Source of the DNA: Verticillium longisporum | Lineage: Eukaryota > Ascomycota > Sordariomycetes > Glomerellales > Plectosphaerellaceae | Reading direction: 5' to 3' | Assembly (NCBI GenBank): GCA_019188255.1 | Contig: JAETXT010000015.1 | Coordinates: forward strand, 744,001 to 808,000 | Length of the DNA stretch: 64,000 nt | In this document: piece by piece, positions 14,901 to 26,355 of the stretch | Numbering within the stretch: position 1 is the first letter of the stretch | Layout: every line of letters starts with the position of its first letter | Program-made: the position numbers and the translations under genes | Notes under the pieces: model-generated | Databases searched by the model: none | Seen by the model: only the letters and a program-made list of their open reading frames with translations | Told to the model about the DNA's origin: nothing

Positions 14901-16299
14901 GGTAATTATAGATTAACTTAATTATATCCTTACTATTAAGGGGGTAATTATATAAATTAATATATAAATAGAAGAGGGTAAGCTCGAGGGTATTAGCCTC
15001 TTAATAATAAATAATATATTTAAATTAATAAATAATAATAGCTTCTTTAAGAGCTTTATAACTTGAAAACTAAATTTATTAAAAGAGACTTAATTAATAA
15101 AAGTATATAAAATAAAAGGCTAAGAAACTTATAGATTAGCGAAGCTAGAGAGATAATAGTAAATATATTAAGGATATCTTAATAGATAGATATTATATAA
15201 TTAATAAAAAGGAATTTAAAAGTTTAAATATAATTTATAATATTATAGAAATAGTTATTATTAATTAAATCGATAACGATTTCTAATATTTTCTTAAAAT
15301 ATTTAATTACCTTAATAAAGCGGGAGAGATAATAAATATACTATTTTAATAAATAATTATATAAAATTATACCCTTAATAGTATATATTTAATTATAAAC
15401 CTCTTATTAAATAAATTAAATAATTCTATAAAAGGGTTTAGGGATCTATAATTATTAGCTAATATAGCTAAAAGATTTAATAAATTTATAATAAGATAAA
15501 CGCTTTTATCGAATTTATAAATAATATATTTAATATTAGAACGTTTAGCTATATATTTAATATCTAGCTATAAGGCGAGTTTATTAAAATAGTATTTATA
15601 TAAGGGGTTTTTAGCTTTAGTATTAAGAAGCTAGTAATTATAGGCCTAAGCTAGCTAAGGATTATATAAATATATTTTATTAAAGTAGAAAGTAATATCT
15701 AATATATTAATAATTAAATAAAAGTATTAAAGTAATTAAGGAGAGGTATAAGATTAAGTAGATAAGATAGGAATACGATAAATTATAATAATATCGATTA
15801 TTAAAAAGAAATTAAGGATAGCGAGATCTAGGAGAATTATAAATATAATAGAGAGAACTTTATAAAATAGGTATAACGAACTATTACTTATAAATTAGCG
15901 GTAAGGACTATTCTATATTATTACCTACTTTTAGGCTACTATTAGTATTACTATTATTATAATTTCCGTAATACGTCTAACTTAGCTCTATATTATAGCT
16001 ATATTAGGGAATAAGGCCTAAGAAGTAATATATTAAGGTACTAGGATACGTTAGCGAAAGTATTACGAGTTCTAGCGACTAGACCTCTAGGAGGGGAGGT
16101 AATATAAGGAGTTAGATATTAGGAACTTAACCCCTATTTATATTATTATAGATACTTTAGCGATAAGCCTAAGCTTAAAAGGAGAAATCGAGGCTATACT
16201 CGATAGCCTCGATAAGTTAAAGTTAATATAATAGCTTACTAATTATTCACTAATCTAATTACTTTCCCTAATTCAGGCCCTTAGCCCTATACCTTTATA
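8721..16299 (+). mobile_element. Full-length Ty3/gypsy chromovirus, plus strand, RIP-mutated
   Basis: This is a complete 7,579-bp element with 197-bp LTRs at 8721-8917 and 16103-16299. Gag remnants run from about 8960 to 9990, and the protease region is around 10200-10500. Reverse transcriptase lies around 10860-11560 and still reads IDY*GLN and NELLDYL. Its catalytic box at about 11345-11395 reads YLNDILIYS, from YLDDILIYS. RNase H follows (11560-12150), then integrase (about 12800-13500, with IIVDRFIKAT and the YYPQTDRQIERT-like segment), and a chromodomain at about 13860-14080 (FYLVK*AK, then EYNT*EL). The minus-strand antisense ORF occupies about 14340-15700. Stops at former Gln and Trp codons show the element is dead. 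Confidence 0.9.
14340..15700 (-). pseudogene. Antisense coiled-coil ORF in the gypsy 3' region, RIP-broken
   Basis: On the minus strand, about 115 codons around 14440-14790 read through with only two or three stops. They give KKEVIAIKKKEVEERKIAEK, then AYIYKA, then LKGLVKRFALAPAF. The frame continues toward the N-terminus up to about 15700. An acidic tract (now Asn-rich, about 14345-14400) marks the C-terminus. Pol of the same element is on the opposite strand and ends near 14100, so the two ORFs converge. The function is unknown. Persistence in all copies indicates it belongs to the element rather than being a captured host gene in one copy. Confidence 0.5.
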
Positions 16300-16410
16300 T
16301 ATACTTACGAGCTCTGAATAGGTAGGGTATCTAATAAGTCTTATAATAGTTAATTCTTAATTAATTCTTATCTACTTCTCTAAGTTATTACTATCTACGT
16401 AAGTTAGATA

Positions 16411-18268
16411 ACGTAATCCACAAGCGAGTGGTTCACCCATGCGAGTGGTTCACTTCACCCCGACCCGACAAACATTCCGAGGAAAACCTCAACCCAAACG
16501 CCGTAAATCAATTAAAATCACTCCTCCTCGTCTTTTGCAGACGATGAGATAGCTACCTGACAAGTTCTCGCGTTGTGGCCGGTCTTCCCGCATACGCTAC
16601 AGCATCGTTTCTTCGGCTGGGACCACGACGCGGGACCCGGGTTCTGCAGCGTTTCCTCTTTTATCTGGATATCTACTTCCTTCTGAGCAATCTTGTCCTG
16701 TCCCTCGCCTACAGCCATGCTTCCTCCTTCCCGGAGACGTAGCTTTTGGCCCTCCGGCGTCGGCTTAGTGTAGCATTTTCCTCTCGAAGGATCATAACCT
16801 CTGACTTCAAAAGAGCGATCTGGTGCATAACACCCCGCGTCCCCTTCGCAAGATAGTCAACAGCATCTAAAATTGACGTTGGGGAGCTTCCCTGGTGGCG
16901 TGAGATTCGCCCTTTGATGAAGTCAGTCTGGGAACCTGCCTCGAGCAGGTTAGTGGGCGTCTTAGAGACCCAAGAATCACGCTCCCCGTGGGACGTCCCC
17001 GGAGGCGTCGTCGTCCTCAACCTCACATCCAGCTTTGACAGGACTGTTTCCGGGTTATGGGGGACAAGCCCCGCTCCTCGAAAGCCTCCCTGGATGTTTT
17101 TCTGTCATTGCTTGCTGAAATGCAGCCGAAAACGCCGGGAAGAAGTCCTCTTTGCTGATGTGCGTTGTACCCGCCCTCATCCTATCCTCGATTTGCCGAC
17201 CGTATGCTTTCTTTAGTGGGCCAAAACACCCAACATCGAGAGGCTGGAGTAGATGTGACGAATGAGGAGGCATACAGAGTGTGATGATGTTGTTCTCCTT
17301 GCAGTAGAGTTCGAAGTCGACCGAGTGGTGACTTTCGTGGCCATCCAGGATCAGTAGGCGATAACCGCCCGAAGTACGGGACTTTGTATGCCTGTCAAAA
17401 TGCCGAATCCATTCCAGACCAATATCATTCGTCGTCCAGCCGTTTGGAGATGTTGCGATTCTCCAGTCGCGAGAAATCGCGTCGTCCTGGTACCAGCTCG
17501 AGAGGTGGTACTTGCCCGAAACCACGATGAACGGCGGGACGGAGAAACCCAACGCGCCAACGCCCTGGATCACCGTAACCCATTCCCGGTTGCCTGGCTG
17601 CCTCATCTTCACATTGGACCGTCTTTCCGAACTGGTCACGACCATTCCGTTGGCGATAACGCCCATCTGGAAGCCGGTCTCGTCAAAGTTGTACATGTCA
17701 GCCTCTTGGATGCCGTACTTGGCGATCATGTTATGCACGAGGCGGAACCACGCGTTTATCGCGTCCGGATCTTCGCATTGGGCCCTCTTGTAGTCGTACT
17801 TGCGAAAGAAACGCGTCCGGAGCTCTGGTTGCCGTTTGACGAAGTTTGCGGCCCAGTTCTTCCCGACGCGTGGCGCGTCACGGTCGGCAAGCAGGCGATT
17901 CGCCATATCTCCGACCTCACCCAACCGGGGAGGGTAAGATCGCGCATCTAGGTCAAGGATATATTCGACAATAGTTTTCTCTTCTAGTACTGTTAATTTG
18001 GCAGAATTGGGCGGGCTTTCGCGTCGGGAGGGTTTGCCCTTCTGGCGTCGGAGGAGCGTCGTTAAGGGGACGGTGTAGATCCTCGCAGCACTCCGGGCGC
18101 TTAGGTTCGGGTCATTGTCCATAGCTTGGATAGCAAGGAATAATTGACCTTCTTTTGAAAGAGTCTCCATCGCGGGCGGAGGTGGAATCTGTAGAATTCA
18201 GGTGTAGGTCGTGGGCCCGGGCGAAGTGAACCACTCGCTTGGGTGAACCACTCGCTTGTGGATTACGT
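16411..18268 (-). mobile_element. pogo/Fot1-type DNA transposon (1,858 bp), not RIP-mutated
   Basis: The terminal inverted repeats start ACGTAATCCACAAGCGAG, are about 50 bp long and match with about two mismatches. They are bounded by a TA target duplication at 16409-16410 and 18269-18270. Each repeat contains two tandem copies of the motif GCGAGTGGTTCAC. The body has ordinary GC content and normal CpA/TpG frequency, in sharp contrast to the RIP-mutated LTR on either side. It must have arrived after RIP of its host or remained below the copy number that triggers RIP. It encodes one transposase, now broken by two frame shifts. Confidence 0.93.
16518..18170 (-). pseudogene. pogo/Tigger-family DDE transposase with CCHC tail, frameshifted
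   Basis: The start at 18170 opens a 371-codon frame. An N-terminal psq-type helix-turn-helix (about residues 10-50) is followed by a CENP-B-type DNA-binding region (about 60-130) and a DDE_1 catalytic domain. The catalytic acid candidates are D163 (YNFDETGF), D276 (LLILDGHESH) and D312 (LLQPLDVGCFGPLK), with DD35D spacing typical of pogo/Fot1. The frame then slips in an A run near 17097 (net one base), continues at 17026-16709 with a coiled-coil-like segment, and slips again near 16724 (one G short). It ends at 16718-16518 with a CCHC zinc knuckle, C-x2-C-x4-H-x4-C (CSVCGKTGHNARTC). If the two slips are assembly errors the element could be intact. Otherwise it is recently dead. Confidence 0.88.
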
Positions 18269-21200
18269 TATACCTATCTACTCTTAGCGATCACGTAAGC
18301 CATAGTTCACGTACTCCTAAGAATAGTAGATCCTAGATATCCTAGATATCTTAGATATTACTATCCTAACTATAGAGTTCCCTAATATTAATTCAATATT
18401 AGCTCTTCTTTTCTTTATAGGTAGAATAGCTATAAGAACTAATATTAGGAGCTATTGCTAGGGTTAATAGCTACTCTAATACGCCTATAATTCTCTAATC
18501 TCTAGCATATTAGATCTACTCTTCTAATCTTAAAGTAAATAACCTAATAATAGGAAATAATAGGAAATAATAATTAGAAATAAGGAAAATATAGCTTAAG
18601 CCTACTATTCCTATAAGCATTACGCCTCTAATTCCTAGTACCTTAGAATAATAGTATTATCTATAAATAGCTCTTTAAGGAAATAAATTAAAGTATAATT
18701 TAAATAATAGGAATAGGCCTCTAAATCCTAGAAATAAAGGAAATAACTTAGAATCTAATAGTAAATAGCGCTCTTATAATTACTAAATATATACTCCTAA
18801 GGCCTCTAAATCCCTAATACGTTAATAGAATATAATAGAATAATTATTAGCTTTTTATAGAATTTACTAGAATAATTCCTAGTAAATTAAATTACCCTTT
18901 AATAGGAATAATAGGATTAAACCGCCTTAATTAAATAAGTTCTATAGACGATCTATATATCCTATTAATTAGTTTTAATAACTCTATTCTATTAACCTTT
19001 CTCTCTCCTTATATCGACTTCTTTAACTTTCGTAGACTAGCTTAATATATATAAGTAATACTTATACGATTAGTAAATATTTATTTTTATTATTCTTATT
19101 TATTTATTTTCTTTTTCTTTTTAGCCTCGATAATACCTCCTAAGTATAAGACCCTTATACCTAAGCCCCCTAAGGCTAAGAGAGTAGCTAAGCGTAAGAA
19201 TATAGTTAATATTAATCGTAGGAGCTATTAATCTAGTAAATAGTATATATATATAATAATATTTATAAGGTTCCCTATTTAGGTTACCTTAAGTCTTACT
19301 TCGCTAATAAATAAACTAAAATTAATACCTTAAGTATATATTACGATCTCGATCTTAAAGGATCTCGTTATTATAAGTATACCTCTAAGTATTCTTATAA
19401 GCTAATATAAGCTCTCGTAATCTATATTTCCTATATCTATAGCTCTAATAAGTATTATCTTTAATCCTATTAATATATTTAAGCCTATTATAAAGTTTTT
19501 AGCTATTTATAATAAAAAGAACTAAGCTATAAGTTCCTATTCCTTTCTATTCCCTTAATTATCTAATTACGTAATTAATTAATAATATAATTATAGGATC
19601 TAGAGAAATAGCGCGCTATCGTTAAAGGTATATTATAGATTATCGAAGAAGAGGATACTAAAAGGGGTAATAACCTTAATAAAGACTTTAATAATCTTAG
19701 TAATACCGACTATAAAGTAGCTAAGCGGGCTATAGCTTTATAGCTCTTTAACTACCTCTAATAGGACTCCTTAGAATAATTAGACTTAGATTCTAAGATA
19801 TTAGAATCTAAGGCCTAGTCGCTATATAGCGGATCGTTTACTTTACTAGTTTAGTAATCAGGGGGTAGCTATTTTTACTATTTTAATAATTAAGCTATTT
19901 TTAAGGAGTTATTAATTTTAATTATATTTATACTTTAATTATTCTTTTCTTAATATTTAATTTAACCTTTAATCCTAATTATAACTACGTTAGAGTTTAT
20001 AAGAACTTCTAATATTTAGTTTAGAGCTCTTTTAGTTATTATATTTATAGGATTATCCCCTCCTATAATCTAGCGAATTTTATTAACTTTATATTCTTTA
20101 TAGCTTTACTATAACGCTATAAGGTCTATTATTAAGCGTTTCTCTATAATTACGTTTAATTAAATAAAGTATTAATAGAGCGAGAAACTATTAATATAGA
20201 TAATTATTTATATAAATAATAAATCTAAGTATTTATAGATCTCTTAGAGCGTCTATTTAAGGACGTATATTATATTAAAACTATTAACTATATTATAGAT
20301 TTCGCTAACTAGAATTAAATATATAACCTATTTATATTTAATAGATTATTAATAAAGAATATTATTATATACTATAAATATATTCTCCTAATTATAAGAA
20401 CGTTTATTATTAAGGAGGATAATAAATCCAATTTAAGAATTAAGGTCTTTATTATTAATAAAAGAGCTATTAATAAATATATATAGCTAAGTAATTAATA
20501 GATCGAGGTATACGTAATTTAGGCTATAATCTATATTATCGATCTACTATTATATACGTTTATTAAGCTATTTAAAATCGTCTTTCTTTAAGTTCCTAGC
20601 CTAGGAGGTTATAGCGAAATCGAAAGCTACTTCGGGTTAATAAGTAGAAGCTATATATATACTATAAGCTCTTTAAGTAATAAATTACTACTCCGAATCT
20701 AGTATCCTTAGGGTTATTTACTTTAATCGATTATTTTAACCTTTCTATAGAATCTTAAGATTATTAATTCCGACTTTAATAATATAGCTATTAAAGACGC
20801 CCTCTAAACTAGTATTTAGGATAGAAGTAGGCTTCGCTTAGAAGCTAGCTCTTAAAAGCTCTACTTACTCCTTTTCTATAAATACGGGCTCTCTAAGGTT
20901 TAGGGTATCGTTAATCTATATTCCGATTAATCTAAAGCTCTCTCTAGCTCTAGTTAGTAAGAGATATAGATCGTAGCCTATTAGAACTACTATTAGGCGC
21001 TCTCTATAATATCGCTAATAGGTTATAAACTAATAGAGGCCTAACTCTATTATTCTATAGAGTAGCTTAATAATATAGAAAATAATATCGTTAGGGTATC
21101 TATACTATAGCTCCTTAGGGATATATAGTAGAACGTTATATAGTAGATCTATAGCGCTCTAAGTATAAGCTTAATTAATATCTTAGAGTATTAGCTATTA

Positions 21201-24200
21201 GCTATATTCCTATAACGTTAATATAATTACTAAGATTAATTATTAACTATATCGTATAATTATAAGCGATTACGTTAATAAGGTCGTCTTCTCTTAATTA
21301 TTATAGCCTTAAACTATTAATTTTAACTTCTTATATAGGGCTTAAGGGAGGCCTTTTACCTCTCTTATAAACTAGTATCTAAAGATCCTAATATTAGGGA
21401 TTATAGATTTATTAATTAATATAATTACTCTTATTATTAAAAGCGAATCGATCTCCTCCTAATCGGACTACTTAAATAGCTTCCTAGGGGTCGTTATTTT
21501 ACCTTTATTATATAATTTAATAGCTAAATTATAACCCTATTATTCCCTCTTTATAATAAATTAATATTCGATCTATAAACCCTTAATTATATTATTCTTA
21601 TAATTTATAGAAAATACTTATAGTAGATTCTAGGTATATATTATTATTAATTTCCTAAGTCTTCTATATTAGCATAGCTAAATTAGCTCTAGATACTCGA
21701 ATAGTTTTAGGGTCTCTAATATAAGTACTTCTAGAGTTCGGACTATAATTATCTCCTTAATTTCCTAATCTAGCGATCTATTATATAATTTAATATATAT
21801 TCCTCTAAACTCTATTAAGCTATTAACTATATTAATTATAATTATCGTATTAATACTAATATAATTTTATAAGGTTTAATCTATTTCTCCTATTCTCGGA
21901 ATATAAGAACGCTACTTCCTAGCTCTAGTAATCTTAGTAATAACTATTTTATATCTAGCCTATTATATATATTTAGCGTATTATTAACCCTCTATTTAGC
22001 GATTATTCGCTATAATTCTATTATTACTTTATTAACGGCTTTAATATATTACGCTTAAGTTATTATAAATACTAAGTTAGCGGTTATCCTAGGTATAGCC
22101 CTAAATACGAGTAATATTAATATTAAACTATTAGGCTTAGCGGTATCGTTTACTACCTTAACTACTCCCTAGAGTAGCGATTCTAGGCTTATATTACGAG
22201 ATTTAGCCTTTAAGATCTTATATATTCTATATATCGGCTTATAATAGCTCTTAACCTTACTTATTAACTAATAGGCCTCTATAAGGATTTAATAGTAAGT
22301 TATACCTAGGAGGCATGCCTCTACCCTAAATTCTATAGAGGCGAAGTTAGTTCTAGTATTAATAGTTACGATATCTAGAGGGCCTAGGTATATATCTAAT
22401 TAATACCTCTTAAGTACTTCTTATATTATATAAGCTATAAAATTAGGAATAAAAGTTATAAACTAGAATCTAGTACTTATATCGATTATATAAAGAACGG
22501 GCTTTCTATTTAAATATATAATATCGATTAAAATCTTATAATTAAAATCGATATCTAATTTTAAAGTGAATTTAAAGTATTATAGAGATTTCCCTTTAAT
22601 CTAATAATAATAATAGAAATAGTTTATTAGCTCTAAAGCGTTCTAGTCTATATTATAATCTACTCTCTAGAATAGATTTTATATTTTCTTAATTAATAAA
22701 TAGCTAAAATGCTTATGAACTTAATAAAGCTCTACTTCTATTAGAAATACTATTCTATTACTCTCTACTCTTATTATATACGTAATCCTTGAATTAATAT
22801 AGGTTTTCGTATCTAGAAAGAACTAAGGATAGCCCTATTTACGGAATATAGGTATATACTCCTAGAGCTCCTTAATACGCTTTATTAGCTTATTATATAT
22901 ATTATCTAAATAGACTCTAAGATCGTCTATATCCTTAATATATAGTAAGAATAGGGTATTTATTAGGATAATATAGAATATAATTTTCCTAATTAATATT
23001 AGAATAGTAATCTCCTCTATAATAGATATCGCGTTTCTTACTCTAAATCTTACTCTAGCCCCTATTCCCTATTTATTAATTATTAGGCCTAGAATTAGGG
23101 CTATTAGGGCCCTAGTTTACGAGGCTCTTACTATAGAAACTATAGGAGTTATAAGGGTTAGAGTCTTATAACTACTCTAGTAGCTTAAATAAAAGCTAAA
23201 CTATAACGATATATATATTATAAAATAGAGAGAAATTGTAGCTATAGAACGGTATAATTTTTATAATATTCTATAGAGCCATTCTATAATAATAAGCGTT
23301 TAAGTTCTCTTATACCCTATTAGCTAGAGCTTAAAATCCGACTCTACTTCCCCTATAGGTCTAGAGGTAGTCTAAGCGCCTTATCTATATATAGCTATTA
23401 AGGGTTAGTCTATTATATATAGAGGGCACCCCTTAGACCTATTTTTTAGGTTTTTAGATCTTAATAATTATCTAATTCTAATTATATTTATAAATCCCTT
23501 TTATATAATAATTCCTATCTAATTTATATATTCTTAATTATTAAGAATAAATACCTTCTAAGATACGCCTTACTCCTATTAAGATTAATTTAAATACTTC
23601 TCTTAATCTATTACGACCTTCTTCTTAATTACCCTTCTACTTTCCTACCTTTAATCTAAATAAAAAATATACTATTTTATAGCTCCCGTTAAGGGCTATA
23701 AGAATCTTCGATCCATTTCTCGATCTAATATCTCCTTCTAGAGATATAGCTACTTTTATCTCTCCCTTCCTCTTATCTATTATTATCTCTTTATTCTATA
23801 ACTAAGTTATACCCTCGGTCGTTGCCTAATACCTCCTATATCGATTACAATATATACTAATAGAAACTAATACTACGCCTATATTAGGGATAATACTATA
23901 CTATATATAAGTATTATTAATCTAATATTAGCTAAATAGCTACTCTATTAAAGCTATCCCTTTAGCCTCTCGATTACTCCCTCTAATCCTATACTAGAAC
24001 GACTTATTTATTAAGAAGTATACTATATAAATATTTATTAGTTTGCTTTTAGGATTAGACCTATAAGGATCCTCTACTCTTAGCCCTTCTAATCTTTAGA
24101 ATCTAAGCTCTTAATAGGCTCTATAGCTATTAAGAATTAATAATATCCCTTCTATTAATCCCTATATACTTCCTACATATATTTCTATTACTCCTTTAAG

Positions 24201-26116
24201 TATTATTATTCCTTAAGTAAATACTTTATCGATCTATAATCTAGTTTTAAATATATCTAATATTTACGAGTTCTAATCCTAGAATCTTAATAATTATTAA
24301 TTCTATAAAATAATTACTCTCTATAATCTCCTCTTCTATTATTTTAGCGATAGCTACTTCCGCCCTTATAATACTTATTAGTATAGAAGTGCTTAGGCGT
24401 TCTAGTATTCTCCTCTACCTTTAATATACTCTTAAGCTAAGCGGATAATGTATTAAAAGATCGTTCTAGCTTTATTAATATAATCTTTAGCTCTAGGATA
24501 CCTTAAACTACCCTTAGAGTATTTATATAAAGATAGGTCTCCTCCTAGAATATTAAGCTAAGTGCTCTCTAGTATTATTAAAGCCTATCTAGAAGGATCT
24601 AGAGAACTTCTATTTATAGCTTTCCTATATTCTCAGGCTCTATAATAATAGAATTAAACGTTATAAAGCTCTAATCTATATAATATTAAGCTCTATTAAT
24701 CTCTAAATTAAATTATTATTTAATCTTTAAATATATTTACTAGATTCTTATACTCCTATTTATATATTCTAAGAAGAAACCTTATATATACTTTAAAAAT
24801 ATATTTAAGAAGAGTATATAGAGCTATATATATTAGATTTATAAGAGCTTATATATATCTATAAAGATATATATTTGATCGTCTAAGATATTATAAATCT
24901 CCTTAAAGTAATTATTCTCCCTATTCTAGAGTAATATAAATTTTAATTATAGCTCTATTAATTAATAAGTTTATTAATTTATATAATAATAGAGTATAAT
25001 ATTAAGCTAATAGGTTCTAAGTACTATTTAGAAGTAAAGTCTTATTTTATCGTAAATAAAGTATAATCTCTTATTAGCTAGATTACTTATTCTATTAATT
25101 AGATAACCCTAAAATACGAGGTTAATAGGGATCTATCTTTTTATTTTATACGACTCGAATTTAGGATAATTAAGTAGTCCCTATTATAAGTAATCGCTTA
25201 TCGTCTAATTATTCTCGCTATTCCTCTATTCTATAAAATATTAAATTATAATTAATATTACTCTTTAATATATTTATATTAAATATCTCTTCCTATAATA
25301 ATATCGGAATTAATCTCTTCGATATTTTAATATTTATTACCCCTAGAAGAGGGATCCTACGATCTATAAGATATACCTTTAGTATTCGAGAGATCGTTAA
25401 ATTATAGGAATCGAAATCCTCTTTATTCTAGCCTTAGAAGTCTTTAATAAATACTTCTAAGAAGTAAACTCCCTTTATATTTCTATATATACTTATTACT
25501 TTAATAATCTAAACGCTTTTAAGATCTATAGATATTAAATCTAGTAATCCTAGGAACTATAACTCTATACTATTTATAATAAAATCGATATCGAGATCCT
25601 TCTTAACCCTCTAAATAAAGCGTATAATATTAATATCCTTTAGAATAATATTAAACTCCTATTATAGCTTTTTAGCGCTCTCTAGCTCTATTATAGAGCT
25701 ATTATTATAATCTAAAGAGCTTATTATTATTAGGTTTATAAAGCTCTAATATAAATAATTAATTATTCTATATAGCTTCGTTTTTCGGGTTTTATAGCTA
25801 GCGATATAGCTTAATAATAATCTTAGTTATAGGAGTCCTAAGATACTCGAAGTAGATAGTACTCCTATAGATTACGTAATAGGGGAATTCCCTATTACTA
25901 AGCTTATATAAGAGTCCTAAAATACTTAAAAATAAAATAGTATTCTTATAATTACTTATAAAGTATAATCGATAAACTTATATATAATAAATATACTATT
26001 TATAGGATCGATCTTAACTTCTCTAGCTCTAGCTATTCTATATTATATTAAACGTAATACTAATTAATATTAAAAGGGCTTTACTATTTATATAAACCCT
26101 AATCTAGTACTTCCGC

Positions 26117-26355
26117 TATACTTACGAGCTCTAAATAGGTAGGGTATCTAATAAGTCTTATAATAGTTAATTCTTAATTAATTCTTATCTACTTCTCTAA
26201 GTTATTACTACCTATGTAAGTTAGATATACCTATCTACTCTTAGCGATCACGTAAGCCGTAGTTTACGTACTCCTAAGAGCAGTGGATCCTAGATATCCT
26301 AGATATCTTAGATATTACTATCCTAACTATAGAGTTCCCTAATATTAGTTTAATA
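26117..26355 (-). repeat. Intact copia 5' LTR carrying the empty pogo target site
   Basis: This 239-bp LTR matches the split left LTR end to end. By eye they differ at ten positions, all transitions. The TA at 26226-26227 corresponds exactly to the duplicated TA at 16409-16410 and 18269-18270 that flanks the pogo element in the other LTR, so this copy preserves the pre-insertion site. Confidence 0.9.

Larger units (their letters stand above)
16300..26355 (-). mobile_element. Ty1/copia retrotransposon, minus strand, with a nested pogo element
   Basis: Two 239-bp LTRs bound it. The 5' LTR is 26117-26355. The 3' LTR is split into 16300-16410 and 18271-18398 by the pogo insertion. Without the insertion the element is about 8.2 kb. 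Coding is on the minus strand. A polypurine tract (complement at 18404-18416) sits directly before the 3' LTR. Integrase remnants at about 22080-22530 read RKPVLYIIDISTRFQ and later VKVVNDTAKP, and reverse transcriptase at 21155-21182 reads DIN*AYT*S, from the DITQAYTQS motif of fungal copia elements. Gag lies toward 23150-26100. Erosion is RIP-type but milder than in the gypsy copies. I see no clear target duplication: the left flank is a gypsy LTR end and the right flank is gypsy reverse transcriptase. Confidence 0.85.

Noticed and set aside
17388..17951. 187-codon plus-strand ORF inside the pogo element
   Set aside because: It is the antisense shadow of the transposase, made possible by the GC-rich coding region.
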